Shown here piece by piece: positions 16,775 to 24,332 of a stretch of DNA of 24,332 bases. The DNA lies in assembly GCF_000330505.1 (NCBI RefSeq), contig NW_004191720.1, forward strand, positions 107,028-131,359, written 5' to 3'. Under the pieces are notes generated by a model that saw only the letters and a program-made list of their open reading frames with translations, was not told the DNA's origin and did not search any database. A program made the translations under genes and the position numbers. Position 1 is the stretch's first letter. Each line of letters opens with the position of its first letter. The stretch is from Entamoeba invadens IP1 (taxonomy: Eukaryota > Evosea > Mastigamoebida > Endamoebidae).

Positions 16775-17785
16775 GACATTCCAATGAATAATTTATCGAA
16801 AGCATCGTGTATTTCTTCTTTTGGTAGAAAAGATAGTCCAAATAGTCGCCGTACCCATAGATGTAATTTGGCATTTTTTATATATTCTATAGAAAGCCCC
16901 TTTTTGCCCAACATTCTAAACACCGCTTGATTTAAATGAAACAAGCATAATTTAATGTTTGCTCCCAATACTTTACTAAATGTGTTCATTGCTGAAATCT
17001 GACAATCACAGCGTACAATTTTAACATTGATTAAAAAGGGCTTTAGTACTTTAAGAGCACGAATAAATGTTTCTTCTGTCTCATTTGGAAGTAATAGAAA
17101 TGCAATTGGATAACATGTGTTATCAATAAGATAGTGTAACGTATACAAACATGTAATTATGTTTGGAGTAATTCGATATGTTCCATCACCAAACACTTCT
17201 ACTGACTTGGAAGCGATGTGTCGTCGTGTACAAGAAGAAAAAATAAAAAATCTGGAGAGTGATTGAGTTTCAGTGAAAGAATCATAAAATAAAAAGTATT
17301 GTCTGGATTAGACTCATTTTGAGGTATCAATGTGGTTTTCAAAACTTCCGTGAAATTGATATCTTCAATTGTTTGGGGGTTACTTCCAAAAAGTTTTTTT
17401 AGTTTGGTTATATATTTATTAATTGATCTATGGTCTTATATTGACATGTTTGAACAAAAATTGTGTGTCATGATTCTTTTTGTTATTTCACGCGGAGTAT
17501 CATTTAGACCTTTAACAAACTCTATCTGCGGCTTCTCTTCGACATCTTGACAAAAATAAATGTTCGTGATCAAAAATACAAGTATGATTTCCAACAATAA
17601 TAATCATTATCTTTTACATGTACTGTTACATTACAGTTATTTCCAGCACATTCAAAAACAATATCATTTTTCGATTTGTCTTATTTGGCACGTTGAAAGA
17701 AACATATTTTTCCAATACACAATACTGGATGTCGCTTTGGTTTTTCATTAAGTTCTTTAAAGAAGCAAAGAGGTTCTTTTGTCAT
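16775..17785 (-). pseudogene. Older MULE transposase relic, truncated at the younger element
   Basis: On the minus strand, a start at 17783-17785 opens an N-terminal zinc region (FECAGNNCNVTVHVK, then FDHEHL) broken by stops and frameshifts. It continues through a linker to VEVFGDGTYRI (first catalytic Asp, about 17190), a RCDCQISAMNTFSKVLG segment (second Asp region) and LCLFHLNQAVFRML. Coding similarity stops at 16775, where the terminal repeat of the younger MULE begins; the expected Glu and SWIM parts are absent. The sequence differs strongly from the younger element's transposase, so it belongs to another MULE lineage. Confidence 0.75.
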
Positions 17786-18450
17786 TTGAAATAAATCTGA
17801 ATAAATTAATTGTAAATGTATTAAATAAACAAAATTTTAAATAAAATATGTTTATAAATATATAAGTGTATAATTGTAAAAATAGAGTTTAATTTGAAAT
17901 AATAAATTGGTTCAAACATCTTGAAATCTGTAATACATTTAAATTTTGACACCAAAATAATTATCAAAAATAAAATATCTTTTATTAAAATTGATAGTAT
18001 TTATTTTCAATTTCCAGCTATTGTATTTACAATACCCCAAATCTAATATATTATTTAATAATTGTTTAGCTGGAAGTACAAAATATGAAAAGATTAATTT
18101 TTTCTTTTTATAGATGTTTTATTTTTGAAAAAAATCTTTTATTCTTAATATTTTTGTATAAATTAATCAACACAAATGATATACAATTGTAATTTCAAGT
18201 ATTTCAAATAAATTTCAATTGAATTTTAATTAATTTAAAATATTTTTTTATAAAAAAATGTAAAATACACACAAATTATACCAATAAATTATTGTTTTCT
18301 ATTTTTATTCAAACGTATGTTGTTTTGTATTTTACAATTGTATGATATTAATAACATTGTTTTCTAATTACAAAATAAAAAAAATATTTATAGAAAATAT
18401 ATATTTTATTGTTATAAATACAAAATATTTTGAGGGTTTCGACAAATGTC
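17786..18450. other. AT-rich spacer between two MULE relics
   Basis: Very AT-rich with long A and T runs and no open frame. A short inverted pair TTTCCAGCTA (18011-18020) and TAGCTGGAA (18068-18076) is visible, enclosing about 50 bases, but nothing else supports an element. It may hold decayed ends of either relic. Confidence 0.45.
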
Positions 18451-19361
18451 TTAGTTGATAATTGTCAAAGTTGACAAATGGATTGTAATCAATTCACTTT
18501 TTTGTACACATCTCAATAAACACTGCGAAAAATGGAAATAACACCCATGTACAAAACAATCAAAATAATTTAAAGCGTTTATTATTGCATTCTCAAAGTC
18601 GATCATTACACTAACATTTTTGGAAAATAAAAGTTTTTCCCAAACGGAAAGAAAAAAGGTATTTATTATTTCAAACAAATTAATAATTTTTCTCTTCTTC
18701 TGTACATAAGACAATGAATCAAAATAAAACATTGACCATTTGATTATATACAATGAATAGTGTACAAATGTTCATAATTGGATGGACACGAACTAAATGT
18801 CCCGTCCATCAATACACAAGATACTGTTTTGGATTTCATCTGTTTAATCTTAAATGTATTTATTAAAATGAAAAGTCATCGTCCTTTTTCTTATAAAAAT
18901 TTTCACTTTCGAATAATTCATCAAACTTTTCTTTGATTAATTTCTCTTTAAGTCTGTTGATCGTACGTCTTATCGTTGTTTGTCGTTGTTTGTCATTTAT
19001 AAACAACTTTTCATTAAGATCCATTATTTTGGTAGCTGAAAGTAATAAATTGGCATTTTTTTGAAAAGACGGTGCGGAGTGTTTTGTTGGTATCTACTTT
19101 GTCTTTTGGATAATGTGGATGTTTTGTTTTTTCTGTATCTACATAAGAATAATCAACAAAATGTATTTGACCATAATCGTCAGGATCACTTTTAACAACT
19201 TTAATCTTTACATCACAATTTTGACATTTATGAATACTTTCATTCTTCTTTCCACTTTGAGAATAATAAATGTAACCTTGAACAACTGGCAATAAGTTGT
19301 AGGTTCCATCTTTGCATCTTTTTTGGCTTTTAATCTCTTTTAAATCTGGATTAAATGACAT
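18451..19361 (-). pseudogene. Third MULE transposase relic, frame-broken and truncated
   Basis: A 115-codon frame starts at 19361 with a zinc-binding region (CQNCD, then KHPHYP, a C-x2-C and H-x-H arrangement). After a frameshift near 19040 it continues as KIMDLNEKLFINDKQ and a charged helix to about 18865. A further shift leads to ILCIDGTF (first catalytic Asp, about 18820) and YEHLYTIHCIY. A final 100-codon frame holds VMIDFENAIINAL (second Asp region) and GCYFHFSQCLLR, the conserved C-x2-H area. It then stops at 18451 with no Glu, SWIM or zinc knuckle. It is in the same orientation as the other two MULEs but of distinct sequence. Terminal repeats were not found. Confidence 0.75.
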
Positions 19362-20507
19362 ACACAGTTTTATTATTGTTTGTTTAAATAAATATATTAT
19401 GATTAAAAAACTCTTTTTATTTTTATTCGAAAGATCAATTGGTTATTTACATAAAATAAGACGAAAGGATTAAAATATGATAGACACCAATAATAATATG
19501 TATTTATATGTATTTAATGTTGTCCAAGTTACACAGTACATTCATATTATGATTTTTATAAAATGTATCGAAACATAAAATGACCAATTAACATTAAAAT
19601 ACTTCTGCAGTAAACAAAAATATATTAGCTTGACTATTATTATATCTTATATACTATTTGAGTGGTATATTATAAATACAAAGCAACTTATTTTATATAA
19701 AAATGAAAATAGATTAGTAAAAGTATTTTACATTGATTTATATTATATAAATAATAGTTTACAAACACGCAATGTTATATATATATAGTTAATAGAATAA
19801 AAAATATATTTTTATTTTTATTTTTAAATAACAAAAAAATGAATTGAAATAATGTTAAAATTTGTTGCATTTTCAATTGAAAATTAGTAAAAGTAAAATT
19901 ATAAAATGTCTGATTATTTTTTGCCAGATTATTTTGTCACCCAATTGTATTAAAAATTGGGCATCAACTGAATATAAAATGCAAAAATTGATATTTAACC
20001 CTCGTTTTTCAAAAGACTCGTACCTGAAAAGAGCGCCTTGGACCACTCGGACACTTTTGCGTTTCTTTGTTTTGTTATAAAATATAATAAACTATTATAA
20101 TTCAATTGATAGTTATAATTTAAACATTTAAATAAAATTATTAAAGTAACTTTCCAAGGTGTTGAAATATAAAATTAAATTTTATTAACACATAAATTTA
20201 ATTTATTAATATGTGATGAAATAAAAAAATTTTATTACATTTTAAACACATGGACAAACCATCGTTTCGTTTTATTGATGTAATTGTTTTTTGAAGTTTA
20301 TAAATGAAAGCATTAAAAGGTAGTGAATATGTAGACACAATTATGAAAAAATAACATTTTAAATAAAATGATATTTTAACTGAAATTTAGTCTTGCACTA
20401 TTTTTCTAAGTAAAAATAACGATAAAAATTTAACTTACACACTTTGGGAGAGTCACTTTAAATAAAATAATAAATATTGATTTAAATAAAAAATAAAAAA
20501 CCAAATA
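19362..20507. other. AT-rich region, no supported gene
   Basis: Mostly low-complexity AT sequence. A less AT-rich patch at about 19995-20055 (CCCTCGTTTTTCAAAAGACT and onward) reads in one frame as a short peptide. It also resembles the interior of the pogo-type miniature elements nearby, but I cannot match it to either. Confidence 0.4.
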
Positions 20508-20685
20508 CAGTAAAACCTTCCAAAAAGCGGTACATCTGAATAGCAGGTTTTCTCAAGAACGGACATTTTTTAGACTAAAACTAAAAATAGAGTTCTATAT
20601 CAAACGGTGATTTGGTTTTGGTAAAAATACCCACTTTTAAGAGAACAAAATTACCACATAGTCCCTCTTTTGAAAATTTTTACTG
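20508..20685. mobile_element. pogo-type miniature element 1 (178 bp)
   Basis: The left end is TA-CAGTAAAACCTTCCAAAAAG; the right end on the other strand is TA-CAGTAAAAATTTTCAAAAGAG. TA flanks both sides (20506-20507 and 20686-20687). The arms share a following CTCTTAAAAGTGGG/TTCTCAAGAACGGAC-type segment. It has no coding capacity. The first ten bases (CAGTAAAACC) equal the ends of the larger pogo/Tigger-like element at 20895-24316, so it is probably mobilised by the same transposase. Confidence 0.75.
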
Positions 20686-21299
20686 TATAGTTTTTTTTAA
20701 CGACAATTATAATTTTACAAACTTTCACTTAACAACCAAAAGCAAAGAAATAATATTTGTAGAATTCGGCAAAGAGTACTTAAAATCAGGTTTTTAAAGT
20801 GATAGTATTATAATAATTATAACAAAAACAAAAAACAGTTAAAAAATTTAAACGGGGTGTTTTGAATAATAAAAATTTTATGAGTTTTATAGTACAGTAA
20901 AACCTTCCAAGAGCGGGCGTTTTATTTTTAACTCAATTTTTTTCAAGAAAAAAAAACACTTTTTTAATTGTAAAAATAAAAATAAGAAAAAAGAAAAATA
21001 ATTAAAAAAATACCACATGTTAACCTTAAGATGATTTTAAACAATGTTTAATTTGGCTCACAAATGTCATTTTTTATAAAAAAATCATATAATCTTATAA
21101 CTTATTCATGTCTTTACCAAAACCAAAAACATTTTTATCAATTAATAAAAAAAGCAAATTTTACAATGGGCTAATTCTTCCCGAAACCGTCATTGAAAAA
21201 ACTGAGAAAAATAATTAACCAAAATTTACAAAAATGTTTAAAACGCGAGTCTTTAAGGATGTTAAAGTATGGTATCAAGAAAAGTTTGATTGAGTCATC

Positions 21300-21985
21300 G
21301 ATACCAGGGAATGCCAAAGTTTTCAGAAAAGTTAAAACACCCATACTTGGAAGAGAACATGCTCAAGATGATAGAAACTCTGAGGTCATACAATACTCCA
21401 GTTTGCTACAATGTCGTCAAAAGATTAGCTTCTAAATACTGCTTCAAAAAGGGATATGATGATATGATGCTTTCAAATGGTTTTATTTCAACGTTTTGTT
21501 CAAGAAATCAACTTAAATCAAAGAAATTGTGCAGAGAAAGCAATTCAGTTGACCCAGATAAACAAAAAGGAGGCAATTGATAAGATGGTTGAAATTATTG
21601 CACGGTATGCTCCTGGTAATGTGTACAATGCGGATGAAACGGGTCTTTTCTATAAGTTGTTACCTTGTAAAACATTGTCAAGTGGTTCTGATAACCATGG
21701 AGGGAAGGAGGAAAAAGAAAGAATTACAATTATCATATGCTGTTCACTAAGTGGAGAAAAAGAAAATCTTTTGGTTGTTGGGAAGTATCGTAATACAAGG
21801 TGGTTCTATGATGGAAAGTACACCAACATTAAACAGTTCTATGACTTTCAAACTAATGCTTGGATGAACATAATCTTTTTCATCGATGGCTACTCAAATG
21901 GGAAGAAGCACTCATAAGAGAAAACAGAAACATTCTAATTATAGTAGATAATGCTCCAAGCCACAAGCTAATTATAACTACGACT
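21300..21985 (+). pseudogene. pogo/Tigger transposase, N-terminal and central part (frame-broken)
   Basis: A CENP-B-type helix-turn-helix region is recognisable (MPKFSEKLKHPYLEENMLKM, then SNGFISTF, ending in CRES, 21321-21540). A frameshift near 21540 leads into the DDE core with NADETGLFYKLLP (first catalytic Asp, about 21630) and the conserved K-x-RITIIICCSLSGEKE and GKYRNTRWF segments. A second frameshift near 21880 leads to ILIIVDNAPSH (second catalytic Asp, 21930-21965). Similarity ends at about 21985, before the third catalytic Asp. The family normally acts in the nucleus by cut-and-paste at TA sites; this copy cannot encode an active enzyme. Confidence 0.8.
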
Positions 21986-22402
21986 TAAATTTATATTTTA
22001 TTTAATAAAATAATGACATCGAAACAAATGAATAGATTTGATACATTATAAACTTGTTTCATAAAAGCGTCATTTTTTTCAGTTACGATTTTGTGAAAAA
22101 TATGATAATAATTAAAAATAATTTAAAGTACTTTGGTCATTAGTCTTGCAATATTTTGTAATTTTTTCTTGTGCACAATTTCAACCATTCACTATAACTT
22201 TTAACTTACTTGTTAATATTTTTGATATATTTTTTTACAAACAACATGACACACTATAAAAATGTTTTCATTACTTGTATTATCTATTAATTATTTATAT
22301 TTCAACTATAACTTCAAATGCTCTATTATATTTAAGTCACAACTCGGAGCTGGCCAATTTTTAATGATAAAACGTTTTTATAATTCAAAAAACTAAAGTG
22401 TA
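21986..22402. other. AT-rich insert inside the pogo-like element
   Basis: No coding similarity is visible here. This DNA lies between the two transposase pieces where the third catalytic Asp should be, so it is either inserted sequence or decayed beyond recognition. Confidence 0.5.
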
Positions 22403-22582
22403 CAGTAAAAACTTTGAAGAGTGGGCGAGTGTGGTAATTATGTTTTTTTCAAAAGTGGGCATTTTAAGCCAATCAAACCTTAATCATTGCTCTATAAAGA
22501 ACTTTATTTTTAGTTTCATTGAAAAATACCATTTTTGTGAGAATCTGCTTTTCAAAAGTACCGTTTATGAAAAGTTTTACTG
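22403..22582. mobile_element. pogo-type miniature element 2 (180 bp), nested in the pogo-like element
   Basis: The left end TA-CAGTAAAAACTTTGAAGAG and the right end, on the other strand, TA-CAGTAAAACTTTTCATAAAC are inverted repeats with TA at both borders (22401-22402 and 22583-22584). It is nearly the same length as miniature element 1 and shares CAGTAAAA ends and a GTGGGC(G/A) segment. It sits inside the larger element, so it moved in after the larger element had inserted. Confidence 0.75.
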
Positions 22583-22584
22583 TA

Positions 22585-23590
22585 TTTTGATTTGTGCACA
22601 TTGGCGTTGTATTTCATATTTTTTAACTTATGATTACGTTTTAATTGTTTCATTTTTATTACTGTATTGCTTTTATAACGTTTTGATAATTATGGAGGTT
22701 TAATACTAAATTGATTAAAATGTAAGTATATTGTATTGTTTTATAATTCCTGAATTGATACATATTTTTATATTTTGCTTTTTATATATTATTGAGTCAA
22801 TAGTTGTTTGATTTTGTCAAATTTTCTCCAGTTATCTAATTTATATCAACACATTTATCTTTAAAATGAATAGAAAGATACAACTTTTTAAGGTTAATTT
22901 TTTTGATAATCGATGTATTTTCAAGTAAGTCACTCCAACAATAATCGTTTACAAACTGATACATCATGATATCATGAAAACTTGAAACTTTTACTTGTTA
23001 TTTTTCTTCAATTTTTTTTATTTTATCATCTGTAATTAATTAAAATACCAAGTTATAATTCAACTAAATTTTAATGATCAATATATTTACTCGATATTAA
23101 CAATTAATCAAATTACTTTATTAAATTAGACTGAATTACGTCAATTATATCCAAAACGTATTTTAATATAAATATTGAAATACATTTTACTTAATATTTT
23201 AATCATAATAATAATGTGAAACGATTGTTATTATTTTTTAGTGTTAAAAATGATTTTCTTTGTTTCTAAAAATAGTAAAAATAATGACGATTTAATGGAT
23301 AAGGAAAAATAACAAGGAGATAAAATAAATTTCAAAATAATAAAGAGGTCATACACTTTTTTGTTTCAATTTAACATCAAAAAATTATTTTTTTCAAAAA
23401 ACCACACCCAATGAAAATATATAAAATTTAAATATCTTAGGTAAAAATTGCATTTTTACCTCTAATTGAAGGCAATGACGAATTAATAAAAAGAGTTTAC
23501 ACTCATCCAAGGCCGTATATTGAAAAAAATAGCAAATTTTAAGGCAGAAGAAATTATTGAAGCTCATTCTCGGGGAAAATGTATACAGGG
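22585..23590. other. AT-rich insert, with a weak minus-strand peptide frame at 22836-22997
   Basis: Mostly low-complexity AT sequence. On the minus strand, 22836-22997 is open for 53 codons with fairly ordinary residue content (FVNDYCWSDLLENTSI, then LKKLYLSIHFKD), unlike the surrounding junk. It could be a fragment of a leucine-rich or other host gene, but the length is too short to assign. A 12-base palindrome CATGATATCATG lies within it. At 23468-23556 there may be remnants of the transposase between the central and C-terminal pieces, full of stops. Confidence 0.35.
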
Positions 23591-23826
23591 CTCAAAATGA
23601 ATGTGGGCGATGCCATATTATATGCTGTCGACTGTTGGAACAATGATGTTTCATCTCAAAAATAATTGGTTGCTGGAAGCATGCTTTGAATAGAAAAGAA
23701 GGTGGAAGGATTTTGGGGGATGTAACGGGCTATTCCATTGAAGATTTGATCGAAGAAAACGAAGAACTCACTGATGTTAAGGAACCTGAAGAACAAAGAG
23801 ATATTTCTTTGAGAATCGAAGATTGA
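23591..23826 (+). pseudogene. pogo/Tigger transposase, C-terminal part (frame-broken)
   Basis: The frame LKMNVGDAILYAVDCWNNDV begins at 23591 and is followed, after a one-base frameshift near 23662, by IIGCWKHALNRKEGG and an acidic tail (SIEDLIEENEELTDV) ending at the TGA 23824-23826. The pattern 'DA-I-x7-W-x-V-x4-I-x2-CW-x2-A' is the usual C-terminal segment of Tigger/pogo transposases. It therefore belongs with the central piece ~1.6 kb upstream. Confidence 0.75.
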
Positions 23827-24332
23827 AAAAACTAATAATGAGTAAAACGATGAACTAAAAGAAATAAAACAACAGTACAAGAAACTCTGTGAAAGAAAAA
23901 ATGTTCCCGTGTAAATAGATTTTAATTAATTTAAAATCTCGTAATTTATGTTAAAACAAACTTTGAAAAAAACTACTACCTGAGGTGGCTCGTGTTTCAT
24001 GTATTTATTTTATTTTTTTAGTTTTGATTTATTTTATACCAATTTTGATTATTTTTCTTGGCAAAAACTTATATTGACAACCATTTTTTTCTTTCAAATA
24101 AATTTGCATTTTTGATATTTTGTAATTATTTTTTTTGTTTTTCTGGTTATTCAAAATGTATTTACCAAAAAATAGAAAAAATGATCCCGATTTTTTAGAA
24201 CAAAAAACAATAAAATGTCAGTTATATATCAGTGGTTTTCAATGTTTAATTAATAAAAATGCCCGTTCTTGAGAGAACCCGCTCTTCAGAGGTGTTGCTC
24301 TTGGGAGGTTTTACTGTATTTTTTATAAAAAT

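Larger units (their letters stand above)
20895..24316 (+). mobile_element. pogo/Tigger-like DNA transposon, decayed and interrupted (3.4 kb)
   Basis: The left end TA-CAGTAAAACCTTCCAAGAGC and the right end, read on the other strand, TA-CAGTAAAACCTCCCAAGAGC, are near-perfect terminal inverted repeats with TA at both borders (20893-20894 and 24317-24318). This is the signature of the Tc1/mariner superfamily, pogo branch. Inside are an N-terminal and central transposase piece (about 21300-21985) and a C-terminal piece (about 23591-23826), in order and on the plus strand. They are separated by ~1.6 kb of AT-rich DNA that includes a nested miniature element. All pieces carry frameshifts, so the copy is not autonomous. 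Confidence 0.8.

Noticed and set aside
17332..17751. Two plus-strand frames of 63-72 codons
   Set aside because: Both are antisense to the older MULE relic, whose minus-strand zinc-region remnants explain the sequence better.
19995..20055. Possible additional pogo-type fragment
   Set aside because: It shows only vague resemblance (CCCTCG, GAGCGCC) with no CAGTAAAA end or TA border.
21193..21435. 80-codon plus-strand frame
   Set aside because: It overlaps the pogo helix-turn-helix region in another frame; the conserved motifs are in the frame around 21300-21540.

Overview
The window looks like nuclear DNA from an Entamoeba species. A reptilian or free-living relative such as E. invadens is the likeliest source, but the species is inferred from style and not proven. 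The evidence is: very AT-rich intergenic DNA; short intronless genes with start codons about 10-20 bases downstream of Entamoeba-type core promoter motifs; a BspA-like 23-residue leucine-rich repeat protein with a C-terminal CAAX box; a kinase-SH2 protein of the amoebozoan type; a tRNA-like gene between two AT-only short tandem repeats, as in Entamoeba tRNA arrays; and many DNA transposons (Mutator-like and pogo/Tigger-like).

Left half (1-13,133), mostly host genes. 928-1506 (+) is a small secreted, probably GPI-anchored protein. 2554-4062 (+) is a kinase followed by an SH2 domain. 5277-6854 (+) is an F-box-like/leucine-rich protein, flanked by two inverted copies of a ~210 bp inverted-repeat element (4941-5147 and 7000-7224). 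7470-7856 is a separate miniature transposon with TA ends. 8352-11021 (+) is a large unrecognised protein with an acidic tract, a coiled coil and a base composition unlike its neighbours. Just after it come 40 copies of a 7-mer, a tRNA-like Pol III gene with a T-run terminator, and 7 copies of an 8-mer. 12081-13133 (-) is the BspA-like protein.

Right half (13,500-24,332), a transposon graveyard. It starts with a kinase relic (about 13,500-13,830, -). Next is a 2.84 kb Mutator-like element (13,935-16,774) whose 94/93 bp terminal inverted repeats differ by one base; its transposase is nearly complete but broken by one frameshift and one stop pair. This element abuts a second, older MULE relic (16,775-17,785), and a third lies at about 18,451-19,361. 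A pogo/Tigger-like element (20,895-24,316) has TA-flanked ends and a transposase split by a non-coding stretch that holds a ~180 bp miniature element (22,403-22,582). A sister miniature element lies outside it (20,508-20,685).

No operon-like cooperation is visible. The host genes are independent surface, signalling and repeat-protein genes. The most unusual items are the tandem repeat/tRNA-like/tandem repeat cassette sitting alone between protein genes, the non-canonical middle of that tRNA-like gene, the inverted element pair around one leucine-rich gene, and the nested transposons.
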